NCBI GenBank assembly: GCA_013813075.1 | Contig: JACCSI010000220.1 | Span: 1 to 10,654 of the forward strand | Direction: 5' to 3' | Length of the DNA: 10,654 nt | Source of the DNA: Acidobacteriota bacterium | Lineage (GTDB): Bacteria > Acidobacteriota > Vicinamibacteria > Vicinamibacterales > UBA2999 | Shown: piece by piece, positions 1-7,140 of the stretch | Layout of the letters: every line of letters begins with the position of its first letter | Position numbering within the stretch: the stretch's first letter is position 1 | Notes under the pieces: generated by a model | What the model saw: the letters and a program-made list of their open reading frames with translations, nothing else | Told to the model about the DNA's origin: nothing | The model's database searches: none | Program-made: the position numbers and the translations under genes

Positions 1-1
1 G

Positions 2-520
2 ATCACGACGAAGCGGGTGATCGACTGGCTATATGCTCCTGACGGACGTTTCGGCGAGCACCCGACGCAGGCGCGCGATGCGCTTCTCGCCGCCAGTCTC
101 GACGAGGCGGTGGCGGAACTGGCCAAACGTTACGGCCCCGACACTCAGCACTGGCGATACGGCCAGGACCGTTTTCACCACGCGCTGATCCGTCACCCGC
201 TCAGCGCCGTCGTCAACGCGAAGACGCGGGCCATGCTCAGTGTCGGCCCTCTGCCGCGCGGGGGGGATGGCTCGACGATCAGCGCCACAGCCAACAGCGA
301 CAACCAGACCGCGGGCGGCTCGTTCAAGATGATCGCAGACACCGAGGACTGGGATAACTCGATCGGCGTCAACACGCCAGGCCAGGCCGGCAATCCGGAC
401 GACCCGCACTATCGCGACCTCTTCGACCTCTGGGCGCGCGGTCAGTACTTCACGCTGGCCTATTCGCGGAAGAAAGTCGAATCGGTACGCGCCAGCACCA
501 CGCAACTCGTGCCGCAATGA
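2..520 (+). CDS. Penicillin acylase family protein, C-terminal fragment
   Basis: This is the 3' end of a gene that enters from the left edge; about 172 codons are visible and the frame is open to the first base, so the start lies outside. The protein resembles the end of the beta chain of penicillin amidase (S45, Ntn-hydrolase) enzymes. Visible family features are a GPLPRGGDGSTI segment near base 245, a QTAGGSFKMI strand, a DWDNS motif and the closing NTPGQAGNPDDPHYRDL segment, followed by a WARGQYFTLAYSRKKVE tail. Members are normally exported, autocleaved amidases that act on acylated amines, such as beta-lactam side chains or acyl-homoserine lactones. The substrate cannot be read from this fragment. 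The catalytic N-terminal Ser of the beta chain and the oxyanion residues are outside the window, so activity cannot be judged. The gene converges with the DinB-like gene, 55 bp away. Confidence 0.9.
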   Translation: MTTKRVIDWLYAPDGRFGEHPTQARDALLAASLDEAVAELAKRYGPDTQHWRYGQDRFHHALIRHPLSAVVNAKTRAMLSVGPLPRGGDGSTISATANSDNQTAGGSFKMIADTEDWDNSIGVNTPGQAGNPDDPHYRDLFDLWARGQYFTLAYSRKKVESVRASTTQLVPQ

Positions 521-556
521 TCACGTCCCGGTCTTGCCTTGGCGCCCCTTTGGGAG

Positions 557-570
557 CTCGGTGAACCGAG
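557..570. terminator. Weak hairpin between convergent genes
   Basis: CTCGG and CCGAG form a 5-bp stem around a TGAA loop. It sits in the 55-bp gap between the penicillin-acylase-family stop (518-520) and the stop of the minus-strand DinB-like gene (576-578). The position suits a bidirectional terminator, but the stem is short and there is no T-run on either strand, so this is only a candidate. Confidence 0.25.
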
Positions 571-575
571 GGTGA

Positions 576-1106
576 TTAGAGGGCCAGGCCGTAGCGATCG
601 CGCAGGAGGTTCATGTGGTGCTGGAAGTGGCCGGCGATGATGAACACGAGGCCGCGTGCGCTGAGGGCCCAGTTGTTGACGACGCCCCGCCGGGTCAGCA
701 CCTCGTCGTCAAGCGATCGTACCAGTGCGATGGTGGCCGCGCGCACGGCAACGAGCTCATCGATCAGGTCGGTCAACTCTCGCCGATCGGAATGGGCGGC
801 GGCGACGTAATCGTTCTCGTCGAATCCCGGCAGCGGCGTCGCATCGCCGCGCGCAATCCGCAGCAGGCGGTACGACACGATGCGCTCGCCGTCGGCGAGA
901 TGGCCGACCAGCTCTTTGAGGTTCCACTTCCCGGCCGCATATCGATGCGCCGCCTGTTCGGGCGTCGCCCGGCGTAGTCGTTCGATCGCACCCATCTGCC
1001 GCGCGAGCACCGCCAGGCCGTCGGTTTCATCAGCAACTGCCGCTATGTACCCCTGATGAAACTCGGCGTACTCGTCATTCGCAGGTTGTGCAATCGTGAG
1101 TGGCAT
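576..1106 (-). CDS. DinB-like (DinB/YfiT four-helix) putative metalloprotein
   Basis: A 176-residue, mainly helical protein of the usual DinB_2 length. Seen: His69 in a KELVGHLADGE segment of the second helix, and His160 and His164 (plus His163) in GHFQHHMNLL of the last helix. This is the spacing of the three-His metal site of the DinB/YfiT superfamily. The ADGERI and PGFDENDY segments also fit. Family members are metal-binding proteins; some are thiol-dependent transferases (bacillithiol or mycothiol) and most have no known reaction. The ATG at 1106 is chosen because it starts just before the conserved region; another ATG four bases upstream is in a different frame and soon hits a stop. No strong ribosome binding site is seen. 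The gene follows the ArsA-like gene by 38 bp on the same strand, so it may be the third gene of that operon. Substrate unknown. Confidence 0.85.
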   Translation of the reverse strand: MPLTIAQPANDEYAEFHQGYIAAVADETDGLAVLARQMGAIERLRRATPEQAAHRYAAGKWNLKELVGHLADGERIVSYRLLRIARGDATPLPGFDENDYVAAAHSDRRELTDLIDELVAVRAATIALVRSLDDEVLTRRGVVNNWALSARGLVFIIAGHFQHHMNLLRDRYGLAL

Positions 1107-1144
1107 GCATGAAGCCTACACCCAAGGTATTCTGCAGGCACCGC

Positions 1145-2086
1145 TCAAGATAGCGCACGGCCGTTGAGGTCAGTCGCGGTCAATAGCGCACTGATCCGAT
1201 CCAAGGCCGCAAGTCCGTAAACATCTGATTCGAGTTGCGGCACGCGAATGATGCGATGTGCGGCGAAGCGCTGATCGATCTCCTTCAGGTAGACATCCTC
1301 CTGGCGGCGCCGCGCCGCGAGAAACGAGTCCTGCGTCATCGCCGGCAGAACGCGATTAAGGACCAGCGTGCCGACCTTGACGCCAACCTCGTCGAGCTGT
1401 TCGATTGCGCGGGCGGTCTCTTCGATGGGCAGCCGCTCGGGGATCAACACCAGCACGAAGCCCGTGGTACGCCCGCTGACAAGCCGCGCGCGCAGCAGGC
1501 GCAGTCGCTCCAGCCGCTCATTGAGCGTAATCATGATCGGATCGGTCTTGTCGTCCTGCTCGATGCCAAGCATCGCGCGGCGGGAGCGCGACAGCGCCTT
1601 GATCCAGGCTTCCATCAACTCCGGCATCCGAATCAGGCGCAGGGTGTGTCCGGTCGGCGCCGTGTCGAACACAATGAGGTCGAAGCGATCGTCCTCGCCA
1701 CGGATGAGGCCACCCATCCGATCAAAGAGCGCGACCTCTTCGGCACCGGGCATGGTCGCGGCCAGATCGATTTGGCGGTTGGCCTCCTTCAGAATGGCAT
1801 GACCGAACAACTCGGCGATGTGGGCCTTGACGCCCTTCACATAACGCTGCGACTCGGTCGTCGCGTCAATCTCCATCGCGTGCAGCGACGGCGAAATCTC
1901 CGTCGGGTCTGCGGTAATCTTGCGCTCGAAAATGTCGGAGGTGGAGTGTGCCGGGTCCGTCGAGACCAGCAGCACACGCTTGCCCGCCCGGCTCGCCGCC
2001 AGGGCGGTCGCGGACGCGCACGTCGTCTTGCCGACGCCGCCCTTGCCGCCAAAGAACAGCACGTCCTTGTTGAAGAGCCCGCGCAT
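1145..2086 (-). CDS. ArsA/Get3 family ATPase, single domain
   Basis: With the start at base 2086 the protein has 313 residues and begins MRGLFNKDVLFF. The deviant Walker A GGKGGVGKTT (residues 13-22) directly follows the first strand, as in SIMIBI ATPases. STDPAHS (42-48) is switch I and DTAPTGHTLR (141-150) is switch II, both diagnostic for ArsA/Get3. A longer open frame reaches base 2230, but its extra 48 residues overlap the preceding gene and are low-complexity Arg/Ser/Pro, so it is rejected. The chosen ATG overlaps the stop of that gene (TGATG), which suggests translational coupling. The only cysteine is Cys23, next to the P-loop: neither the arsenite-binding cysteines of the classical ArsA pump nor the Get3 CxxC is present. 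The length fits one ATPase half, so it should work as a dimer. An arsenite-pump role is therefore doubtful; a client-binding or membrane-protein targeting role is inference. Confidence 0.9.
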   Translation of the reverse strand: MRGLFNKDVLFFGGKGGVGKTTCASATALAASRAGKRVLLVSTDPAHSTSDIFERKITADPTEISPSLHAMEIDATTESQRYVKGVKAHIAELFGHAILKEANRQIDLAATMPGAEEVALFDRMGGLIRGEDDRFDLIVFDTAPTGHTLRLIRMPELMEAWIKALSRSRRAMLGIEQDDKTDPIMITLNERLERLRLLRARLVSGRTTGFVLVLIPERLPIEETARAIEQLDEVGVKVGTLVLNRVLPAMTQDSFLAARRRQEDVYLKEIDQRFAAHRIIRVPQLESDVYGLAALDRISALLTATDLNGRALS

Positions 2087-2340
2087 CAACAGCAGGGCAG
2101 GTTGCCGAGGGGCGAGCGATCCATCCCCATGCGACGGTGCCAGAGGTGGAACTGATCGATCAGATAGGGATACACGTCGAGCAGGTAGAGCGTGGCGGGA
2201 TTCGGCAAGCCGACGATCTCCATGTAGCAAAGCAGCAGAAACAGGTCGTTCAGCTGATTCGCCTGCATGCGCAATTCGTGCTCGTAGCGCCCGTAGGCCA
2301 CGCCGTGCAGGAAGTCCCGTATGTTCTGACCGATACCCAC
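2086..2340 (-). CDS. Small cory-CC-star-like protein coupled to ArsA-family ATPase
   Basis: An 84-residue protein starting at GTG (2340-2338) and ending in Leu-Pro-Cys-Cys followed at once by the TGA stop. The central part (LNDLFLLLCYMEIVGLPNP, residues 30-48), the aromatic YLLDVYPYLIDQFHLWHRRMG stretch and the SPL-x-x-x-x-CC end match what I remember of small proteins named 'cory-CC-star' in protein databases; no search was run. The function is unknown to me. It is a soluble, helix-rich protein with Cys83-Cys84 at the extreme C-terminus, Cys38 and four His (12, 21, 65, 68), which would allow thiol, metal or heme binding; that is inference. Its TGA shares one base with the ATG of the ArsA-family gene, so the two are probably made in a fixed ratio. 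There is no ribosome binding site before the GTG and the frame stays open upstream without an ATG, so the start is less sure than the product. Confidence 0.75.
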   Translation of the reverse strand: MGIGQNIRDFLHGVAYGRYEHELRMQANQLNDLFLLLCYMEIVGLPNPATLYLLDVYPYLIDQFHLWHRRMGMDRSPLGNLPCC

Positions 2341-2362
2341 AGGAGGATCATACCGGTATCGG
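2330..2362 (-). promoter_or_regulatory. Inverted repeat around the start codon of the cory-like gene
   Basis: CCGATACC (2330-2337) and GGTATCGG (2355-2362) are perfect 8-bp arms with a 17-bp spacer that contains the GTG start codon. A shorter perfect palindrome, ATACCGGTAT (2350-2359), overlaps one arm. In the minus-strand mRNA this would form a hairpin with the start codon at the edge of the loop, or it could be a dimeric protein operator. The role is inference; the repeat itself is seen. Confidence 0.4.
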
Positions 2363-2371
2363 CGGACGGAG

Positions 2372-2437
2372 CCACAAGCACCGCGCGAACACAGAGCACG
2401 TCACCGGTCTTCGTGTTCTGCTCTCAATTCTCTGTGG
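2372..2437. repeat. Imperfect nested inverted repeat in intergenic DNA
   Basis: In the 160-bp gap between the stop of the DUF5916-type gene and the start of the cory-like gene there are nested complementary words: CCACA (2372-2376) with TGTGG (2433-2437), CACAGAG (2390-2396) with CTCTGTG (2430-2436), and GAACAC (2387-2392) with GTGTTC (2413-2418). The words resemble the CACAGAG-type intergenic palindromes that are common in some soil bacteria. It may be a decayed REP-like element or a transcription terminator for the upstream gene; no T-run supports the latter. Confidence 0.35.
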
Positions 2438-2500
2438 TCTTTCCCAGAGCCCTGCAGATCCCCTGTGGCCGATACGTCATCCGCGACGCCCGCGATGCGA

Positions 2501-5053
2501 TTACATGTTCAGCCAGTACGACAGCTTGACCAGAAACACATTGTGCGCCGGCGCCGAGAAGGCGCCCCCGAAATCGCGCCCGAAATCAAAGCTGCCAATG
2601 TCCTCGAACCCGGACCGGTTCTGCTGCCAGACCACGAACATCGACGAACCCGGCTGGTACTCCCACCGCAACACGTTGGTGGTACGGAACGACCGGATAT
2701 TGAAGTCCGCGTTCCCGCCGTAGGCGTATGCGCGATAGCGGTCGGTGTGTTCTGGCGCCCGACCGTTGACGAGCAGCTTGTAGTCGCTGTACGCGCCAGC
2801 CGACACAAACGGCTCCGCGTAGGTCTGAATCGAGAGATTCGGGGTCAGGGTGTAGTTGACACGAAAGTTGAAGGCCGACGTGCGCTGCTTCAGGCGACCG
2901 AACACATAGCGCGAATGACCCTCGACGTTCTGGTTGGCGACCCACTGTGCATCATCATTGTTGACGTTGTAGCGGAAACCCGTGGACACGGACGTGGCTG
3001 CGGTAGGACGCCATGTCACCGATGGCCCGGCATTGGCACGGGTTGTCCCCTTCCGATCCGACTCGACGTAGCCGTTGTAAAAGAAGGACAAGCTCTTGCG
3101 GCCATCCGTACCAAAGCTGTGCCACGAAGCCAGGCTCGAGTTGCCGAACACACCGGGACCGCCGCGGGTGATGCGGTCGCGGAAGGGTGCACCGTTGACG
3201 TTGAAGCCGACGCTGGTGGTGTAGAAGTTCTTCCACGTCCAGTGCATGTTGACGTTGCCACTGTTCCACAGGCGATCCCCTGCGAAGTTCCATCCTGCGT
3301 ACTGATTCAGGTTCCAGATGAATGATCGCGTGAAGCGGCCCGGCACCTGGTCGCGCATCTGAAACCAGTGGCTGACGTATCGTTCGTCGGCGCGGCGCTG
3401 GAACCCGAGATCGTTGACGTCAAAGCCTGGACTCTTGAATCCGTAATTGGCACTGAAGCGGGTTTTCTCGCCGGCAATCTTGCCCACGTTGAACGCGCCG
3501 GCCTGGCCCGACAGCACGGTGTCGGTGACGTCGAGCTCGACGTGGTCCGCGTCGGGCCGTTGAAACGCGTGCACGGTGTTGCGCTGCAGCCGTGTCACCG
3601 CCTCGGTGGTGCCCTCGACCCGACTGCCCGCCCAGAAGCCGGAAAGATTAAAGCGCCGGCTCAGACGGATGTCGTAATCAATCCCGCCACTATAAGAATC
3701 CTCCGGCAGAAAGTTCAACGACTCGGCCAGTTTCCGATTCGTCGACGTCATCATGAATCCAATGTTCGACTGGTTGGCAAATTCGCGGCGCGCCCGGATG
3801 ACGCTGTAACCCGACAGCGGCTCGATCGCCTGAGCACGGCGCGCCAGGCCGAGGCCGCCTATCGTGGCCTCCTCCTCGCTGGTCACCGCGCTCAACGCAC
3901 CGATCGAAAACTTGCCGACACGTCCGGTGACTTTGGCGGCGCCGAGAATCGTTGCTGACAGTGGCGACTCGGCATACTCGCCATCGGCCAGCGATGCAGA
4001 CGCTTGCGGCGACCGCCCGATGCGGCGCGAGTAGAACAAGCCGGTGCACTGTCCATCGCTGCAATCGACGTTGAATTGGAAGGTGCCGGACCCCTCGACG
4101 AAGAACGGGCGACGCTCCTGAAAGAACGTCTCGAAGGCATCGAGGTTGACCACGGCAGGGTCGGCTTCAACCTGCCCGAAGTCTGGATTCACAGTCGCCG
4201 TGACGGTCAATCCCGGACGCACGGCGTATTTGAGATCAAGACCCAGCGACCCGGCCGGGTCGGTGCGTTCGACGAACGGATTGTCGCTGGTCGGGTTCAG
4301 CGAGAAGCTGCCGAGCGTATACGGCAGCAACTCGAGTTTCTTCGGCGGCCCGCTCATTCGCAGCCCGCGCACTTCCGCGAACTGTGACACGAAGCCGTTG
4401 GCGTTGCGCGACAACAACGGCCACGTCGACGTTTCGGCAAGTCGACCGACCTCGCGAATGACCGCAAATCCCACCGGACCACCGTCACTGCTGTTGAACC
4501 GCAGCTGCGAAAACGGGATGCGAAACTCCGCAGTCCAGCCATCGGCGTCGCGTGCCACGCGCACGTCCCACACCGCGTCCCAGCTGTCATCGCTGGCGCC
4601 GTCGTTGAAGTAGTAGCGATCGGTCTTGACCCCAACCGGGTTCACCGCAAACTCGTACGCCGATCGGCGATCGAAATACGAGTCGACGACGATCTTGATC
4701 CAGTCGGACGGCGAGCGCTGATCGCGTCGCGTCAGCATGCCGACGATGCGCTCGGGCTCGGTGTCATGGGCGCGCACGGCGACGTAGAGCGCGGAGCTGT
4801 CGTAGGCAATCCGCGCGTCAGTGCGCTGGGAAGGGGCGCTTCCCTCGGCTGGCTCGCGCTGCACGAACTCCTTGATGGCCGGCGCCTGCTCCCAGACCGC
4901 TTCGGTCAGCTTGCCGTCGAGCACAATGGGACTCGACGCCGGCACCGCAATCGCGTCGATCATCACGGGCGCCGCGGCGCGCGCCGTCGCAGCAGCCACG
5001 ACCGCCGGGAGGAACAGGGTGGCCAACAGTGCGCCGTGGATGAGCAGTTTCAT
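2501..5053 (-). CDS. DUF5916-type outer-membrane protein with N-terminal CBM9-like domain
   Basis: An 850-residue exported protein. Residues 1-28 look like a signal peptide (MKLL, a hydrophobic run, then ATARAAA). Residues about 40-230 match the CBM9-like domain of the family: VLDGKLTEAVWEQA, ARIAYDSSALYVAVRAHD, WIKIVVDSYFDRRSAYEF and WTAEFRIPFSQLRF. From about 240 the protein has alternating amphipathic strands and the family hallmarks NPDFGQVEADPAVVNL (289-304) and FFQERRPFFVEG (310-321). It continues as a predicted outer-membrane beta barrel ending in LVKLSYWLNM, close to the usual aromatic-rich last strand. The length is normal for the family. DUF5916 proteins are widespread in Acidobacteriota, Gemmatimonadota and Bacteroidota and have no established function; the CBM9-like domain suggests a carbohydrate or other surface ligand, which is inference. 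The ATG at 5053 is chosen because the signal peptide starts there. The gene is followed by a 160-bp gap and has a long 5' leader, so it is probably transcribed alone. Confidence 0.9.
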   Translation of the reverse strand: MKLLIHGALLATLFLPAVVAAATARAAAPVMIDAIAVPASSPIVLDGKLTEAVWEQAPAIKEFVQREPAEGSAPSQRTDARIAYDSSALYVAVRAHDTEPERIVGMLTRRDQRSPSDWIKIVVDSYFDRRSAYEFAVNPVGVKTDRYYFNDGASDDSWDAVWDVRVARDADGWTAEFRIPFSQLRFNSSDGGPVGFAVIREVGRLAETSTWPLLSRNANGFVSQFAEVRGLRMSGPPKKLELLPYTLGSFSLNPTSDNPFVERTDPAGSLGLDLKYAVRPGLTVTATVNPDFGQVEADPAVVNLDAFETFFQERRPFFVEGSGTFQFNVDCSDGQCTGLFYSRRIGRSPQASASLADGEYAESPLSATILGAAKVTGRVGKFSIGALSAVTSEEEATIGGLGLARRAQAIEPLSGYSVIRARREFANQSNIGFMMTSTNRKLAESLNFLPEDSYSGGIDYDIRLSRRFNLSGFWAGSRVEGTTEAVTRLQRNTVHAFQRPDADHVELDVTDTVLSGQAGAFNVGKIAGEKTRFSANYGFKSPGFDVNDLGFQRRADERYVSHWFQMRDQVPGRFTRSFIWNLNQYAGWNFAGDRLWNSGNVNMHWTWKNFYTTSVGFNVNGAPFRDRITRGGPGVFGNSSLASWHSFGTDGRKSLSFFYNGYVESDRKGTTRANAGPSVTWRPTAATSVSTGFRYNVNNDDAQWVANQNVEGHSRYVFGRLKQRTSAFNFRVNYTLTPNLSIQTYAEPFVSAGAYSDYKLLVNGRAPEHTDRYRAYAYGGNADFNIRSFRTTNVLRWEYQPGSSMFVVWQQNRSGFEDIGSFDFGRDFGGAFSAPAHNVFLVKLSYWLNM

Positions 5054-5058
5054 ATCGG

Positions 5059-5082
5059 TTCAGGGGCCCAGGGATCCCTGAA
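5059..5082 (-). promoter_or_regulatory. Inverted repeat in the 5' leader of the DUF5916-type gene
   Basis: TTCAGGG (5059-5065) and CCCTGAA (5076-5082) form 7-bp arms, and the interval also contains the perfect 12-bp palindrome CAGGGATCCCTG (5069-5080). The repeat ends five bases before the ATG at 5053, where a ribosome binding site would be expected, and no clear Shine-Dalgarno is seen there. It could act as a translational hairpin or as a repressor operator. The rest of the 235-bp leader (5083-5288) shows no convincing promoter or ORF, only a small hairpin at 5226-5238. Confidence 0.4.
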
Positions 5083-5225
5083 CTCCGGATCTGTAGACGG
5101 AAGCCAGGACGAATTGGTTGGTCTGCACCCACGTTCAGCGGCATTGATGTGAAGTTCGGGCTGTCCTGCCTCCACGGACGCCTCGGGGGAACCTGCACAG
5201 GCGGACGAAGCGCTTATCGGCCTCG

Positions 5226-5238
5226 GGTGCCGAGCACC
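5226..5238 (-). terminator. Small hairpin downstream of the M61 peptidase gene
   Basis: GGTGC and GCACC form a 5-bp stem around a three-base loop, about 50 bp past the stop codon of the M61 gene on the minus strand. The position suits a terminator, but there is no T-run, so support is weak. Confidence 0.2.
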
Positions 5239-5288
5239 TGAGACGACACCTCATTCGCCTCGCGGCGCCTCGAAAGCGAACTGTGAGA

Positions 5289-7097
5289 TTAGGAGCCGAT
5301 CCAGGCCGTGACACGCTGTTTCTGGTCGGCCGTCGCATTCGGGGCAGGTTCGATGCGCCAGCGCCGGCCGGGGTCGGTCCCAAGGGTGACGTCCAGACGC
5401 GTGACGCGGTCGCGGCGGCTAATCAGCAACGTCACCTTGTCACTCGGCCGATACTGCTCGAGTCGCCCGGCCAAGGCATCTGCGCGAACCCTGACGTCGT
5501 CAATCGCGAGAATTTCGTCGTCGACATTCAGCCCGGCGGCATAGGCGGGTGTTTCCCGGCGAAGGCCTGACACCACAAGGCGACCGGCGTCGTTTCGCGT
5601 CGTCGCGCCCATCCATGCGCGTGGGTTACCGACATCCACGGGCCGGAATCGCAAGCCAAACCAGTCGAGCGCCTCGGCGTAATCGAGCTCCTTGCTGCTC
5701 TCCGCCGTAGCCGCGAACCACGAACGCAAATCCGTTCCGGCCGCGTCACTCATCGTCTGATAGAACTGCTCCGCCGTGAAACCCCTGGCGCCCGAGTACC
5801 GTTCGTACGCCAGCCGCATCGCATCGTCCAGAGACTTTGCGCCGTTCGTGGCGCGGCGGATTCGCGCATCCAGGAGGAAGGCGATGACCGCGCCTTTGGA
5901 GTAGTAGTTGATGGTGGTGTTGGGCGTGTTTTCGTCGGGCCGATACTGCTTGATCCAGGCATCGTACGAGGACATGTCGGCGGAAGTGACGAGGCGGCCC
6001 GGCACCGACTGGACGGCTTCGATCTGACCGGTCAGCTCCTCGAAGTACTCGTCGCGCGTGGATAACCCCGGGCGTTTCACGAGCAGACCCGCGTAGTAAT
6101 CCGTGAAGCCTTCCGCAATCCACAGCGCCTTGGTGTAGACCTCGTTCTCATAGTCAAAAGGTCCGAGCTCGACGGGCCGCAGGCGCTTGATGTTCCAATT
6201 GTGAAAGTATTCGTGGGCCGTCAGCCCGAGCCACCCGAGATAGGCGCGACGATTCCGCGTGGTGTAGCGGCCGGCGAGTCCAAGGAAACTGTTCTTGTGT
6301 TCGAGTCCACCGCCTGCATCAGTGATGACATACAGCACGAAGTAGTGGGGGTAGTCGTAGCGGCCGCCCATCACCTGCCCGCCCGCCTCGACGATCTTCC
6401 GCACGCCCTTGACCGCCTCGTCGACATCGAAGAACGCGGTCTCGCCTTCGAGGACGAGAAAGTGGCGCTTGCCGGCCACCTCGAACTCGCGAATCAACGA
6501 GTTGCCAAGAACAATCGGACTGTCGACGAGGGTGTCGAAGTCTTCGGCGCGGTAGGTGTGCGGCTGGCCGGCGACCGGCAGCATCGCGGTGGATGAAGTT
6601 TTCCATCCGGACGGAAGTTCCAGACGCACTTCGTGCGGACGCGACGAGCCACCCACGAGCGAGATGAACGTGGGTGCGCCATTGAGCATGGCAAACGACG
6701 ACTCCACCCAGTTGTTGCGCACCGTCATCTCGCGACCGTAGACGCGATACGTTACGGTGACCGTCGGCGCGCCACCGGTGTCGGCGCGCCAGCGATTCTT
6801 TGCGGATTTCTGGATCGTCAGCGCCCGACCGCCCGGGCCGCGCACGGTGACGTTCTCGACGTGTCGTGCATACTCGCGCACGAGATACGATCCGGGCGTC
6901 CACACAGCCATGAACAGGTCGACGTGCGGCCGACCACCGGTCGGGTACACGGCTTCGACTTCCAGGTAATGGGTCTCGGGTGCGGGGAAACGGACGGTAT
7001 ATCGAATCGGTTCCAGTGCTTGCGCGGCGATCGGGCCAGAAAGGGTCATAGTGGCTGCAACGACGCACGCAAGGGCGACAACGGCAGTGCGCTTCAT
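5289..7097 (-). CDS. Secreted M61 family metallopeptidase with PDZ domain
   Basis: A 602-residue protein of normal length for bacterial M61 (glycyl aminopeptidase-like) enzymes. Residues 1-26 form a signal peptide (MKRT, a hydrophobic core, GPIAAQA), so it acts in the periplasm or outside the cell. An all-beta N-terminal domain (about 30-200) precedes the catalytic domain. That domain has the zinc motif HEYFHNWN with His295, Glu296 and His299, and the third ligand Glu329 in WIAEGFTDYY. All expected catalytic residues are present, so it should be active. A PDZ domain follows at about 495-575 (RRETPAYAAGLNVDDEILAI). Related enzymes remove N-terminal Gly or Ala or act as endopeptidases; the substrate here is unknown. 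The start is supported by the signal peptide; only GCGGG precedes the ATG as a weak binding site. The gene diverges from the oxidase operon with an extremely short gap, so its promoter must overlap the oxidase gene or its leader. Confidence 0.95.
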   Translation of the reverse strand: MKRTAVVALACVVAATMTLSGPIAAQALEPIRYTVRFPAPETHYLEVEAVYPTGGRPHVDLFMAVWTPGSYLVREYARHVENVTVRGPGGRALTIQKSAKNRWRADTGGAPTVTVTYRVYGREMTVRNNWVESSFAMLNGAPTFISLVGGSSRPHEVRLELPSGWKTSSTAMLPVAGQPHTYRAEDFDTLVDSPIVLGNSLIREFEVAGKRHFLVLEGETAFFDVDEAVKGVRKIVEAGGQVMGGRYDYPHYFVLYVITDAGGGLEHKNSFLGLAGRYTTRNRRAYLGWLGLTAHEYFHNWNIKRLRPVELGPFDYENEVYTKALWIAEGFTDYYAGLLVKRPGLSTRDEYFEELTGQIEAVQSVPGRLVTSADMSSYDAWIKQYRPDENTPNTTINYYSKGAVIAFLLDARIRRATNGAKSLDDAMRLAYERYSGARGFTAEQFYQTMSDAAGTDLRSWFAATAESSKELDYAEALDWFGLRFRPVDVGNPRAWMGATTRNDAGRLVVSGLRRETPAYAAGLNVDDEILAIDDVRVRADALAGRLEQYRPSDKVTLLISRRDRVTRLDVTLGTDPGRRWRIEPAPNATADQKQRVTAWIGS

Positions 7098-7140
7098 CCC
7101 GCTATTCTAGACAGGGATGGGGGACTGGAAGCCGGCCGGG
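7098..7140. promoter_or_regulatory. Minimal divergent intergenic region between M61 and oxidase genes
   Basis: Only 19 bp separate the two outermost start codons (43 bp if subunit I starts at the ATG at 7141). The gap holds CTATTCTAG (7102-7110), which reads as a -10-like TATTCT on the plus strand and TAGAAT on the minus strand. No -35 partner is convincing on either strand. Promoters of both genes therefore probably lie partly inside the opposite coding sequence. Confidence 0.25.

Noticed and set aside
2086..2088. TGA after Cys-Cys of the cory-like protein read as selenocysteine
   Set aside because: The Cys-Cys-stop ending is what I recall of the protein type and the TGA overlaps the next start codon; no SECIS-like structure was noticed.
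1235..2155. 306-codon open frame on the plus strand opposite the ArsA-family gene
   Set aside because: It is antisense to a gene with clear motifs, has low-complexity Arg/Gln/His-rich content and no recognisable domain; such shadows are common in GC-rich DNA.
2087..2230. Longer start for the ArsA-family ATPase
   Set aside because: The extra residues overlap the cory-like gene in another frame, and the ATPase fold starts normally just after the ATG at 2086.
1145..2340. Arsenic resistance operon
   Set aside because: No arsB, arsC, arsR or acr3 gene is nearby and the ATPase lacks the arsenite-binding cysteines.
2465..3325. 286-codon plus-strand open frame opposite the DUF5916-type gene
   Set aside because: No domain or signal peptide is recognisable and its composition mirrors the true gene on the other strand.
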